NCBI GenBank assembly: GCA_947044405.1
Contig: CAMRHE010000077.1
Span: forward strand, 3,534,001-3,598,000
DNA length: 64,000 bases
Direction of reading: 5' to 3'
From: Leptodactylus fallax
Taxonomy: Eukaryota; Chordata; Amphibia; Anura; Leptodactylidae
Positions 1-11,879 of this stretch are shown here, in pieces. Every line of letters begins with the position of its first letter. Position 1 is the first letter of the stretch. The position numbers were made by a program, and so were the translations under genes. The notes beneath the pieces are model-generated. The model was given only the letters and a program-made list of their open reading frames with translations. It did not search any database and was not told the origin of the DNA.

Positions 1-780
1 CCTTTCTCACCTGCCTCCTGCTTGTGATAAGTTTCCCTTGTCACCTCTTACAAGCAGGAGGCAGGGAAAAGCAATGATAGGCTGGATATACACTGGAGAT
101 TCTGCACAAAGCACACACAGATATACACAGGCAAATCAAAAGCATTTTATGACTAATACATCCATACAGACTGTCCCCATAATCAAAATATTCAAACTCA
201 ACCTGAAGAGGAGTAGGAGGAGGAAGAGGAGAACTCCTCAGAGCAGAGAGACTGCAATATAGAAAGACAGTTTTCTTTCACAACACAGCTGGATTATCAG
301 GAATTACTATCCAGTCTTCTCCTGACAGAAATGACTCATTTAATGCTGTTGACGGCCTCATATCTCCATGTCTTTCCTTCTCCTCCCCAATTCCCTGTCC
401 ATAGAGTTCATTGTAATCTTATCTGCTTGTGTATGGATTGCACACTGAAATAACTCTAATAAGAGATAAAGACAGGAGAAATACTTGAAGACACAGATAA
501 TTTTCTTTAGTCAAGTATATTGCAAAGTTAGTTCCCTTTTCCTGGGTATATGCATGAGTGAACTCCTTAAAAAAACAAACAAGATAGGCCCTTTCAAAAG
601 AAAAAACAGAGAGGAGGACCATACAGATACATCAATACAAGGACACAAATCAGTCATAGGAGGAGTTCTGTATATGACCATATTACCACAGTTTAGTTTT
701 TGACATGTTGATTTTCCTTTTTTAGCCAAAACAAGTACAAATCAAGAACATTGTACTTTACTTGTCGCTCTTTACTTTCA
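1..780. other. Unique AT-rich DNA, no gene recognised
   Basis: No coding region or known repeat is recognised. The only structure seen is a perfect 16-bp inverted repeat, positions 10-25 against 50-65 (CCTGCCTCCTGCTTGT and its complement), with a 24-nt spacer. Short open frames here lack any recognisable motif. Confidence 0.4.
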
Positions 781-784
781 GGCT

Positions 785-1010
785 GCGGTCACACTAGCGT
801 TGTGTGACCATTTGGGGACTATGTCCCCCTTTCCGCTTAAAATTGTAACTATTTTTTTAAATGTCACATGAGAATGCTTAAAGGGGTTGTCCAGGGAAAA
901 ATGGACACCCAAATTATTTATTAAATTGGCCGGGGTAGGTGAATAAAATAAAAAAAATCATACTCTACTTTCCCCGGTGCTAAAAGTAGATGAAGGTCTA
1001 AAGTTAAAAT
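785..1010. repeat. MITE end fragments (GGTCACACT-type and TTAA-type)
   Basis: The stretch starting near 782 (GGCTGCGGTCACACTAGCG) resembles the outer end of the TTCACACT-type MITEs found elsewhere in this window. At 880 a TTAA is followed by AGGGGTTGTCCAG, the terminal motif of the T2-like TTAA MITEs also seen at 51165 and, as a variant, at 55817. Neither fragment shows a matching opposite end, so both look truncated. Confidence 0.45.
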
Positions 1011-1340
1011 CTACTTACAGATGTGTTCTTCTTTATCTTTATCCACTTAGTTGTGGGAGATGGCCAGCTTTGCATTACTCAGTCTTGTAACTAAAGCCTC
1101 ATGTGCCCTGGAGCAATTTCTCTCAACTGTCAGCTATATCCCATGCAACCCATCCATATGTCTTACAGCATTTAAAGTTCCCTTTCCTTCTCTATTTGGT
1201 CCCAGAATGTCATGAAGACTTGTTCCCAACATATCTGTGCACACAAGCCTCCCATCATACCCATCTCCTGATACGCCCCACATAGTAATCATGACCCCTT
1301 TAGCCAACACAGCCTCTCCTACAGAATCCCTCTTTAACTA

Positions 1341-2735
1341 CACTAACGAGCAAAGGGTAACAATGTATCTCATAAGTAAATTTGACTTGCAATTATTTAG
1401 CATATGATTAGTTATGCAGATTATTGTCACGTAATTTCATTGTTACTGTTTTGCTCCTGGTGGTGGAAAAATATTTTTCTTTTTGTATACTACAAATTAC
1501 AACCTGTTCTCACATTCCCTAATAGCTCAGTATGTTATTATAATATTATAATAAAAAGATCACTGGTTCAAATCAAGGATCAGCCATGAAGAAGATTTCC
1601 CAAGAAAAGACAAACAGAATCATCCAGCTCATTGATAGTGGTCTCTCGGCCAAGAAAATTACCAAACTGCATCATGTGAGAGCCATCATAGTTGGAAAAA
1701 TACAAAGTGAACTCTGTAACAAACACGGCAGTGGAGGTGGGTCGTATGCTTCGTAATAGTGAGATCACAGACGTCTATGCCAGCACCATATGATGCGTGT
1801 TACACAAGTCCAAATGATGGCCCAAAATGAGGTGAAGAAGCCTCGACTTCAATATCATCATAAGAAGAGTTGGCTTGAGTTTGCAAAAAAGTAAAAATAG
1901 TGGAAAGTAGAAGATTGGAAATGGGTGATTTGGAGCGATGAGACAAAAGTCAATAGACTGGGCTCTGATGGGTGCAAATGGGTCTGGAAGAAACAAGGGA
2001 AAAGGGGGCTAATGGATCGAGAAATTGAAGGAACGGTCAAGTTTGGTGGAGGAAGCCTGATGATATGTGGTTGTTTCACAGCTAAAAGCATTGGATACTT
2101 GACCAGGATCGATGGCGGTCTCATTGCTGAGCTATATGGGAGTATCCTACAAGATGAGTTACTACTCAAGTACTATGAGAATGAAAAGGATAACATAGTG
2201 TTCCAGCAGGACAACAACCCAAAGCAAATGACCCGAGATTAGTGAAGAAATGGTTCAATGGCAATGAAGTAGAGGTGCTGAATTGGCCCACACAGTCCCC
2301 AGACCTCAACCCAATTGAACGTTTGTGGGCAGAGTTGAAGAAAAAGCTGTATTCATACTCTAGTGAGTGACCAGCATGCACCAACATTGGCGACATGTAG
2401 AAGAGAATTGGGATCAGATTTCGGTCGAGAAATGGTTGAAACTGATTGAGAGCATGCCCAGAAGGATTCAGGCTGTGTTGAAAGCCAAAGGTGAATTTAC
2501 AAAATGCTAAACAAAATGATAAAAATTAAAATTTAGATTTTTAGGAGCAAAACAGTAACAATGTAGTTACATGATCAGAATCTACATAACTAATCATGTC
2601 ACATTATGTATGAGATAGCCAATATGATTGTCTATAAAATGATGGTGGTCTCATGTTCAAAGCTGTAGTGGATGATGAAATATGGAGCCTGAAGGTGAAA
2701 AGTTCAAAACATTGTTACCCTTTTGCTTGTCAGTG
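1341..2735 (+). mobile_element. Tc1/mariner element, decayed, with IR/DR-type ends
   Basis: The outer ends match as inverted repeats: the left begins CACTAACGAGCAAAGGGTAA and the right ends in the near-complement of it at 2709-2735. Both sides are flanked by TA (1339-1340 and 2736-2737), the Tc1 target. A second inverted copy of the motif GTTACTGTTTTGCTCCTG lies inside (about 1441-1458 and 2541-2558). Each end therefore carries two related repeats, the IR/DR layout known from some Tc1 families. The length of 1395 bp is near the usual 1.3-1.7 kb. The coding region is broken. Confidence 0.85.
1586..2510 (+). pseudogene. Tc1 transposase pseudogene
   Basis: The start ATG at 1586 opens a helix-turn-helix-like N terminus (MKKISQEKTNRIIQLIDSG). 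That frame is lost after roughly 50 codons. The catalytic part reappears near 1925 with WSDETK (first Asp), VKFGGGSLM and VFQQDNNPK (second Asp). A frameshift follows near 2238, and another frame then gives [15 protein letters not shown] (the Glu). The end near 2510 (LKAKGEFTKC) is the normal Tc1 C terminus. Several stops and shifts make it non-functional. It is a different family from the four-copy Tc1 at 13696, 41300, 48214 and 59518. Confidence 0.85.
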
Positions 2736-2737
2736 TA

Positions 2738-4771
2738 TATGCAGCTGACCAACTGCTATTTTCCATGAAATTCTGACAGTGAAAGGCTGTGTATCATAAA
2801 TCCTCACCCATATCACTAAAGGGCAGGGGTCAATAATGTATGATGCAGACTTCCATTCATCAAAGAAAATCAGTAAGGAGATCAAAGAAGTTTATCCAGC
2901 CCTAGTGTGTTGAGAGTGACCTATGGGCCCCTTTGGCTTTTGGGCCAAGTCGCAACTGCGTCCAATGTGACCCCTTTAGTTATGCCAGTGGCATTACTCA
3001 CAATGCCAATAGAGTAACGCAAAAGTTTTTTTTCAAAGTTGGTCATCTTGTGCCTCTCATCTTGGCATATCTTTAGGCAAAAGGAAAGGTAAGAAGGGAT
3101 ACATCCTACAGCCTATTCGCACAATGATCTTCTTCAGTTCCATGTTGTCTATGATCTGTGATAAAAACAGAACATGATCTATCTTCTATGGGTTGGACTA
3201 TTGGATCCATTTTCATGGACCTGATTCAACGACAGAGGTAAATAGATCTGTGAAAATTAACGTATCCTGGCCAGATCTGTTAAAAACATGGCTGAGACTT
3301 GGTTGTGTTAGAAAAACATACATTTGACAAAAAAGTCCACATGCAGTTCAAAAGGTATCATATTTGGATGGCCCATAGTATAGAGCTACGTTTCTATCAG
3401 CATACTTCACCATGTTTTCAGAAATAAGAAACAAGCATTCAGAATCAAGACTATAAATATAGATGAATGCAAGTATCCACTTCAGAAACTATGAGATAGG
3501 CCATCAATTGTGTAAAACCTGAACCCCATTTAATAAAAAAATTAATTTAGCGACCATCACTTAGCAACCATGAGCAGTATATGAGAAGCATGAAGCCAAA
3601 AACTAATTTTTAATAGTTATTTTTGATAATCCAGCTGATTTACTCAATAATGCAGTCTCCATTTAAGCCATATCACTGAGATAAATTTATGCTTATGGCA
3701 AATCTTTCAGAAAACCTACACCATTTAATTTGTGCTTACATTGAAGTACTCCTGTAGTTCTGTTTGGGTCCTGGGTGGAGAGGGAGAGCTGGAAGGCAGC
3801 TAATGAAATGTGGGACTGGTAAATGCTGATGAGGGCCGGTCTTCCAGGAACATGAACTCCCAATTCTGCATTTCCTACAGAGATCTGGACATCTCTAAAA
3901 CCGCAATCAACCTAATAACGATGCACTTGAGCGGTAACAGGTTGTCATTAGAGCAGCATCTGCTCTCATCAAAGTTAATTATTCAGCTGCTTTGTTTTTC
4001 GAGTTGGTGCCTGTTAAAATTTAGCAGAATCTTAATTAAAACACATTTACAAACTCCTTAGATGCTCGTCTCCTCTGAAGGAATCGGCAGTCTTCCCTGG
4101 AAGCATCAGGCATGGTTACAGGCATTAAATAGGAAGATTTAAACAACTGAAAAAAGATCTGTATTTGTTAACTCTTTGAGGACTGCCTTATAAGTACATT
4201 ACCTAATTTTCATTAAAAGGGTCTTTTTTTAAATCTGAAAACGGGGGTCCTACCATTTTTATTGCTAATTAGACAAATTAATGGTCAAGGCATCCTACCA
4301 ATTCTGATACCATTGATCAATTTTAAAGAGGTTCCCCAGGAGTACAAAAACATGGCTGCTTACTTCCACAGTTTGTGCATGCCACTGTAGCTCAGTCCGA
4401 TTCATTTTTGAAAATTTTGTCTGCAAGTCCAGACACAAACCATAAACAGATGGGCTCTTTTTTATATCTAAGAAATAAGCCATGTTTTTCTAATCCTCAA
4501 CTGCCCATTTAATTTTTTTGTTAACCCTATACTAGCTGACGTTTGTATTTGCATTGGAATGAAATCTTATGGGAGGTTCCTCAAGAGGTCTCTTTTTGAA
4601 AGACATGTGCAAGACATGAGCCACCAAACACACATATTGTGGTAGAGGTATTAATATTGTCTAAAATTTAGACAGAATTAGACTACCAAATTTATCATAG
4701 TGGCTCATGCTGGATATTAATTTGGCACATCTTTAGACACCGTTGGCTGGCTTTATGGCACCTCATTGTCA
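2738..4771. other. Unique DNA; possible conserved non-coding segment at 3790-4065
   Basis: No gene is recognised. Around 2900-3020 the wording resembles a scattered repeat fragment (GGGCCCCTTTGGC). From about 3790 to 4065 the base composition is balanced, non-repetitive and contains several TTAATTA/ATTA-type cores, which is typical of, but not proof of, vertebrate regulatory DNA. No alignment was possible, so this is impression only. Confidence 0.2.
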
Positions 4772-4779
4772 GTTTAGAC

Positions 4780-4927
4780 CAGTGATTCCTAACAGGGGTG
4801 TCTTTGGAAACCCACCAGGGGGCCACAGAACTCTAGTTGGGAAGATGAGCACATGCATTTCCCTGGTATCGCAAGTAAATTTTTTTTTCAGAGGTGCCGT
4901 GAGTTGGAAAAAGGTTGGGAAACTCTG
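4780..4927. mobile_element. Short non-autonomous hAT-type MITE with 8-bp TSD
   Basis: The ends are imperfect inverted repeats (CAGTGATTCCTAACAGG on the left; the right end GGTTGGGAAACTCTG is its near-complement). Both sides are flanked by the identical 8-mer GTTTAGAC, at 4772-4779 and 4928-4935. CAGTG...-type ends with an 8-bp target duplication are the hallmark of hAT transposons. At 148 bp it cannot code for a transposase. Confidence 0.85.
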
Positions 4928-4935
4928 GTTTAGAC

Positions 4936-7390
4936 CCTTTTATATGCCAAAATTGTGATGCAACTTGGTGCATCATGAGTTGCGCTCATTCCACTTGGCC
5001 AATCTCTTTCCCTCTGAGTCACACACCTTTGCTGAGTGCGGCGCAAAAAAAAATTCTTAACCACTTTACACATGTGCCAGATAACATGTGCAACACAATT
5101 CTGCCTCAGTTATAGATAGAAGTAAATCTTCCCTATTTTAATGAAGAAATATTATATTGAAAAATTATGCAAGTTTAAGCAATACTGGTTAATTGAAATA
5201 ATATATATATATATACTTTAGAAATATTATTTAGGTCTCTTGGGGTAAGGGACTATGAGACTATTTCAAAATCGTAAGCAGAAGACCACACAATGACCAT
5301 GTGTGGAGTATGTAACTTACAGTATTTCATGCTAAAATCTGAGCATTCGATGTCAGCTCTTTTTTTAGATATTAAGTCGGGATCTTTCTGTTGTTTGTGC
5401 AGACTTTCATCCATCAACAATCTCTGAACCTTCACCCGTGTGTGAGAATCATTCGGCTGAGATGTGTGCCACTTTTGTTGAGACATACACATGCTGTCTT
5501 GTATCCTCTGATGAATTTCTCCATGTCTTCCGCGCTCCCTGTAGGGAGACAAGCATCAAGTGAGGCTTAAAATTTGATAAGAAGCTAATGATGCATAGAT
5601 GTACAGATGTGCATCCTTCATCCCCATCAGACTGCTGTGGAGAGAAATAGTGGGCGAGAATCATTAACCATTCTCCTGCCAAATACTGTCATACAACCAC
5701 TAGCCTGACTGATATGGGTCATACAATTATAAACTCGGAACTACAAAATCCTTCATTTCACTTGTCATTGGTACAGTTTAAAAGGTAAGGCTTCCATGAT
5801 TGGAAATGTGATTCATTAATATCTGCTATAAAGAAACATGGAGTGATATGCTTGAAGTATTGAAGCTGCATCAACATTCTGGAATTCTGCAATAGTAATA
5901 TCCACTAAAGCATGATTGTGCTGCATGGGGCAGACACACAAAGTAAGAATACCTAGAGATTTGTCTTCCCTTACCCTTCCTTTAGGCTACACATGTCCAG
6001 ATACAGTATCCGCACTTAACCGATCTCCAGTTTGGTTAAGGACTCCAGTTTTTCATGAAACCAGTTCAACACTACATGCTAGCAATAGGTTTGAAAGGCA
6101 GCAATGCACATCCTCCCAGCAGGTGGCAGCACATAGACACATATAGGAAAGTTAGCATGTCACTTTGTGATAACTTATCATGAAATTATGGTGTTTTTAC
6201 GAAAGCTGCTTAACTTGTGATACACATATCTGGACATGTCCAGCCAAGAGGACATATTTGTATGTGTGTTGTAAGATAGCATTTTAAGACAATACTGTTT
6301 CGTGACATGGAATTACAAAAGTAGTATCTCATATGTGGCTATGTGTTGCCACCCATTGTTTGTTTTATGAATTGTAGACTCTGGGTTTTGCTAACATGTC
6401 ACAATATTGTCTTCAATGCGTTTCATGATAAATTGGAGACCTTATCCAAATTTGAGCTAAGTTAAAAATGGAAACATCTTCATGGTAAATGAATGCATGC
6501 TTTATATGGCTGTACATTGAGTGGATCACTAAAGATTCCAGGGAACCATATGTGCTAGAAATATATAATAGCGGATATACAGTAGTAAAGTATTCATTAA
6601 CAGAATCAACATATACTGTGCATAGGCAGAATTAACAGAAATATACCATAAAACACTAACAACTTACATTTCGAAAGGTCTCATTGAGCTGGACTGAAAT
6701 GTTACACATCAAGGGTTAATAAATGATCTACTACTATTGACTGGAATTGGAGCGCTGCCTCTATTTTTACTAAACATTTTGAGGGTATGGGTATTAATAC
6801 TTATAAAGGATATTATAACAATAGTACCATAAATAAAATATACAGAGAAGGAGACATACTAAATTGGATGATGCAAGTAGTCAATAAATGAGTAAAATGA
6901 AGGACTCAGCTATGTTCTAGTAATAGAGCATGCTAATGTCATGTGGCTGCTTCAAAGACATAGTATAAATTGGGCACACTTGCTCCTTATTATACAGTGT
7001 ATGTCCGCGTTGTTCCATAAAAAGAAATTGTCACAGGACAATCAATTTTTTTCTATAAACCAATATTGTTCATTTGCCTGAGGAACCTAATTTCTTCTGT
7101 CTGGCGCTATTCTCCTACAACCTCATATATCCATAATATTGCTGGATTTCCTGGACTCATTTGAAAGCTGCTGATAACCTCATTTTGCATGCAACATTTT
7201 ATCTAAAGTTCAAGCTATGTAGGACACTCCATAGGGCTTATAGGTAGTAAAAATTGTGAGCGCTGTGTTTTCTGTTCAATTTATCAAGAAAATAAAGGAA
7301 AAAAAACCTGCAAGTTCAAGAAATCTTATATATGTGTTCAATAAGACATTTGTTTCCTTGTCATCCTCATTGTATGTAAAAGTTGAATTA
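4936..7390. other. Unique DNA, no gene recognised
   Basis: A short (TA)n run lies near 5200-5215. Near 5990 the phrase CATGTCCAGATACAGTA recurs at 51616, where it borders a MITE, and a partial complement appears at 6230. Otherwise nothing recognisable. Open frames are short and motif-free. Confidence 0.3.
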
Positions 7391-7399
7391 ACAAGTAAA

Positions 7400-7860
7400 A
7401 CTGGCCCATACATGGACTCAACATGTAATGTGTAAGGTGGCCTCTTGACCGACCTAGACTGCAGATGTTGGGGTGGAAACAGTCTGGTTGTGATTTCACA
7501 ACATTGTTTTTTGGTCTGCTTGGAACTGGACCATTGTCAGAAGTGTCTGCAAGTGGCTTGTCTTTATCTTCCAAGGCCAAGCTAAGCATGCATGTTTATT
7601 GGGACTTTAAACTAAAATATTGGCAGCCAACCAGTGTTGTACCGACAACTATGTTATCTGAATGGCCACCTTCAAACTGCTTTGGGGGGCAGAAGGAGGC
7701 ATTAGATAACCGCTCCATCAGCATTGAAAAATAGGAAAGAAATCCTATCTTTTATCTAAAGCTGGCAATATACATTAGATCAGTCGGTAGGACTGGTCAA
7801 CAAGCTAATGTGTCTGGGGTCCCCTTGATGGCAGATATTGGAGAGAGAGAGACCAATTGT
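7400..7860. repeat. Possible degenerate MITE (AAGCTGGC-type ends)
   Basis: The phrase AAAGCTGGCAATATACATTA near 7758 and the rough complement of it near 7400-7435 (TGGCCCATACATGGAC, AATGTGTAAGG) look like the two ends of a degenerate inverted-repeat element. The match is weak and no target duplication could be fixed. Confidence 0.25.
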
Positions 7861-8920
7861 TAGAGTAAAACACACCCAATGCTTTTGCATTCTCCCCAGT
7901 TAGAACATTTAGGTACACTTGACAGAAGTGAGCGTGCACATACTGTAAATGGAGGGTTGGGAGAGATAGCTGTCTTGTTCATTCAACAGCCACAGTATCT
8001 AAAGTAAATGGCAAGGTTAACCTTCTCCCTCTAAGTTTGTCAAAGGTACATGGAGCCAAAAGAAGATGGGAGGTTGTTTTCTTCGCAAGATTTTCACGAC
8101 TTCTTTATTTGCTTGTTGAAATTGTCTGCATTTGCCTTATGCTTTATATCTATGTATATGCATTTTAAAGTGAAGTTCCTTTAACATTGTATGCAGTCAC
8201 AATGAGCTTTTACAGACAGATCACATATCACACCTGGTCATATGTACTGAGGATCGCTGTAAAGAAATTCTATTGCGGAGCCAGACGTCCAGAAATGGTG
8301 GTAATAATTTGCTGTACTATGAAGTTTTAAATAAAGGCTAAAAAGGAATTGTTTTTCTAAAGAGCTTGAAAGAAAAACAACGTGTTGCCTGTAAGTTTAT
8401 GGCGGGTTCCTGGTCTACAAAGCATTATTCCACAGAGTAGTCAGGAATAAAATTAGAATGGAATCCTTTTCAGAATGTGTAATTAATGGGCAAGTAAGGG
8501 CTGAATTTGGTTACGGTTTAAAATAAGCTTCCCTTAATGGTACATTTATAGCATAATGTGGTTTTCTAGGTATCATTTTTAGATATTAAAAAAGAAAATA
8601 GATGGTTTGGATTGTAAGTCAGGAATTAGTAGTATAATAGTTCACAGCAACCGGAACAATCCGAAGAAGATGAGTAAAAAATAGACAACAGTAAAACGTT
8701 ACAAAAGCAACCTTAAAGGGAATGAGAAAATGATTCTGATTCTGATTAATAAATAAGGTTTTAATTTTTAAAATATACAATTTTAAATCTTTAAATTTTT
8801 TGTAATATTCTTTTCACAATGACCACCAGAGGAGTCACTATAGGACTCCTAAGGAAGCATCATCCGATGGTGACTCTTTTTGTGGTCTGAAGCTTACTTT
8901 TTCAATAGTGGCATATTTTA
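7861..8920. other. Unique DNA; possible conserved non-coding segment at 8400-8560
   Basis: No gene is recognised. The interval 8400-8560 is non-repetitive with TAATTAATGG-type motifs and could be conserved regulatory DNA. This is judged by eye only. Confidence 0.2.
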
Positions 8921-8924
8921 TAGG

Positions 8925-9000
8925 GTAGAGGGACCTTTGGAGCCACCTCAGGGTCCAGGGCTTTGTAGTGACTGCTACCTCTGCACCCCTTATAGCTACT
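8925..9000. repeat. Dispersed repeat fragment shared with 27700-27800
   Basis: Both places carry a phrase of the form GGAGCCACCTCAGG...CTGCTACCTCTGCACCCC(T/C)TA(T/C)AGCTAC. The two copies run in the same direction and are too similar to be chance, so they belong to one dispersed family of unknown type. Confidence 0.5.
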
Positions 9001-9450
9001 CACCTGGTTGTATGGTGTAATGTAATATCAAATGCATTTGCAAAATCTATATGTATCACATCAACCAGGTGACCAACATCCAGATTTGTACTTTCCTCTT
9101 CATAGAAGCCAGGCTTATTAATTGTGCAAGTGCAAGCAGCACTTTCCTCTCTGCATGTTTCGTGCGGAAACTGAGCGGCAACCACACAGAACCCATTATA
9201 GTCTATGGGGTCCACAAGTAAACCGCTTTTGTATGCATATAGGTTTCCATTCGGGTGGTCCCCAAGCAGACTCCCCGAATGGAAACAGAACGCAGATGTG
9301 AACCGGCCCTTACATATCTCACGTGTCAAGCTTACTGCACTCATGATTCCACTTTTTTAACTCCCTTAAGTATTGGTACACCATCAGCTATCCTCTAATC
9401 CCGAGGCACTGAACTTGACATAAGATAGTCTTAAATCATACCTTATAAAG
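9000..9450 (-). pseudogene. CR1-type LINE reverse transcriptase fragment, interrupted by a MITE
   Basis: On the minus strand near 9010-9070 the translation DVIHIDFANAFDI matches the conserved CR1 RT block around the first catalytic Asp (family pattern DVVYLDFxKAFD). Upstream on that strand, near 9310-9410, decayed wording (GVPILKGVKK, then SAVSLT) fits the preceding RT block ending in RPVSLTS. Between the two blocks sits foreign sequence at about 9135-9327. The fragment has stops and is not functional. Confidence 0.6.
9135..9327. mobile_element. MITE fragment, same family as 40365-40640
   Basis: The stretch with GCGGAAACTGAGCGG, CCATTATAGTCTATGG, AAACCGCTTTT and the end GATGTGAACCGGCCCTTA recurs with close agreement at 40440-40640. 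The right end GGCCC followed by TTA fits Harbinger-like MITEs of this window. The left end is missing. Confidence 0.6.
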
Positions 9451-9459
9451 AATAGTACA

Positions 9460-10080
9460 GCGAATATAAGGAACTTCATAATATATTAAAGTAATATGTT
9501 TCCTTCTCCATTCATCAAGCTGAGTTACTTTTTACATATTAGTCTACAGAGGGAACAGGGGAGGAAGTTGCTGGAAAAGACATAAAAATAATATATATAT
9601 ACTGCAATTCTGTGAGTTAGGTAGCTATTTCAACATTACTATGTTTCAAGATTAGGGTCTATAACTACACAGAATGGGCCACTAAATCAATTAACATCCT
9701 CCTCATTCCCCCTCCATAGACTTCTGTGTGTAAGTTGAATACAGAGACAATCTTATGTAAACACAAAACCTGAATGAAGACAAGGAGCAGAAGAGAAGAG
9801 CAGCCTAAAGTGGAGAAGAAAACAGATTTCCTTAACAAGATATATTACAAAGTTTCTTATATTCATCTGCACTATTCATTTATGATAAATTATTTTATAA
9901 TTGGACGTATGCTTTAAAATATGAGATTGATCCTAAAACACTGTTCAGTTTAGACTTAGTTTCTTAATAGAGTTGTCCATTCTTGTTACAATATTATTAA
10001 CTTACAACCATTTTTTCCTTGAAGTACATAAATAAAGGAATCAATGATTCGCATTGAGGACAAATAGGTCCAAGCAGTGG
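9460..10080. other. AT-rich unique DNA, nothing recognised
   Basis: No gene, inverted repeat or known element was seen. It contains a short (AT)n stretch near 9590-9600. Confidence 0.3.
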
Positions 10081-10134
10081 GCACTGTAATATTTGGCACA
10101 TGAGCTGCTCTGATCTGTGTAAAAATTTCCAGCT

Positions 10135-10490
10135 TTCATTAGACTCTTATATCACAAGGCATTATGGGAAAGGAGCTGGGGAGCTCATGCGCCCTCTGTT
10201 GGATGTAACAGATCCTCAGTTTGCTTTTGACTCACCGAGTCTTGAGACAGCAAAAGGGATTTTAGCCAAGCCAATTTCATTTATCTGCATACAGCACCGT
10301 TTCGGGATTTTTGTCCCTCATCAGTGCAGAGCAAAGTGTACTGGCTGGCTTTGTGGGAGGCAATGAGTGGGTTATGGAAAGGGACATCTCTCCTTGAGGA
10401 GAGCACCAGTTAAGGTGTGTAGAGTTTTGAGTTAGACTCTTATAATTCAATATGCAATGAGCTCCCCTAGTGGTGGCAGAATGAAATTCA
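10135..10490. repeat. Possible SINE or inverted-repeat element
   Basis: The phrase GAGCTCATGCGCCCTCTGTT near 10181 has a rough complement near 10455-10485 (AATGAGCTCCCCTAGTGGTGGCAG), and both sides carry ACTCTTATA. The middle contains ACCGTTTCGGGATTTTTGTC near 10300. A comparable phrase, on the other strand, is seen near 62880-62910. Its class cannot be settled by eye. Confidence 0.3.
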
Positions 10491-10494
10491 GGCT

Positions 10495-11450
10495 AACTTT
10501 TTTGAATCCTGAGCTGTTTAGGTTATATACAAATGAACATTTTTATTGGCCATGTGTTGTCTGTGATCTTTGAAAAATAGGACAAGCACAACATTAGTCC
10601 CATTGATCCATTTTAAGAGACCCAATTCACCATTTTTTGGAGAACATAGTTGGGAATTGGCACATTTGTGCGAATATAGCCACCCATAAATTACTACCAC
10701 TGCATGCAATATCTCAATAATTTGCAGTGCACTCCTCAAATGTAATAAATCACTGTGGATTCTCAGCCAGTTGATAATAGATGGTCACTACTTTTAAGTA
10801 GATAACACTTCTATTTGTCATACTTTCCGTATGGCAAGTTTTTTGCTAGCAATAAATTGATACAAGAGGTCAATTGCTTTAAAATCTATGTCTCAATCAC
10901 CGTATGTGAGCTAAAGGGTATGTACACATGTGGAACCAATGGTTATTGCTTCAGAGTATCTGAAATAAAATACGAAACAACTTTGCCAAAAGTCGTGATC
11001 CAAAATCTCCTGTTTGGGGTTTACAACTCCTATTCATGCATATCCATGGTTACAGACTACATATACAGTATACTAAACCATATGTTGCCTGATTCTGCAG
11101 TTACCTGTAGAAGGAAAAAAAGGCAAAAAGAGGAAAAAATATGAACGCAGGGTCAAAATATACATAGAATGACGCTATATAGAGAGATGCTTGTAGCTGA
11201 AGTATGAAGAGTTGCTTCATTTTCTTTTAGATTTAATTTTATGTTTAGATTTAACACCAGGGCAGTGGAGTCAGAGTTGGAATCAATCTTGGGTGGAGTC
11301 AGAAACGAAACTCCGATTTTGGCTTCAAAATAAAATGATTCATATTTTAATGATATTAATCAATTATTAATATTGTATAATTAATAAGATGAATACATCT
11401 TTTACATATTTACTTTCACAGGAATTCAATCACTGGTTTTGTAATGAATG
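10495..11450. other. Unique DNA, no gene recognised
   Basis: A 109-codon open frame at 10815-11144 shows no domain, has AT-driven composition and is not considered a gene. Nothing else was seen. Confidence 0.3.
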
Positions 11451-11451
11451 A

Positions 11452-11868
11452 GGGTGGGTTCACACTTGCGCCGGAATCCGTCCGCCGTGAATCCGCCTGA
11501 AAATCTCGGGAAACTGTATAGGCACTGGATAGCGAAAGGTTAGCGAGGCATTGTTTAAAAACCCATTCATTTGAATGGGTTTTTAAAGCAATGCGCGGGT
11601 GTGCGCTTACATCCTCTGCGCCGTAAATCCATTTTTTTTTGCTGGAAACAAAGTCGGACATGCAGGACTTTGTTTCCAGCGGAAAAACTGGATTCGCGAC
11701 GCAGAGGGTGTAAGCGCACACCTGCGCATTGCTTTAAAAATCCATTCAAATGAATGGGTTTTTAAGCAATGCGTCACTAACCTTTCGCTATCCAGTGCCT
11801 ATACAGTTTCCCGAGAGTTTCAGGCGCATTCGTGGCGGACGGACTCCAGCGTAAGTGTGAACCCATCC
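11452..11868. mobile_element. Fold-back MITE, near-perfect long palindrome (Harbinger-like)
   Basis: The two arms, about 205 nt each, pair over their whole length. The left begins GGGTGGGTTCACACTTGCG and the right ends in its near-complement. The centre is a perfect 15-bp stem (GCTGGAAACAAAGTC) around a loop of about 10 nt at 11640-11680. Flanks are TGA on the left and TTA on the right, so a TWA target duplication is possible with one mutation. It has the same kind of ends as 34312-34640. It has no coding capacity; open frames inside are mirror images of each other. Confidence 0.8.
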
Positions 11869-11879
11869 TTAAAGGATCT

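Noticed and set aside
10135..10490. tRNA-derived SINE head
   Set aside because: No clear A and B box pair could be placed, so it is left as an unclassified repeat.
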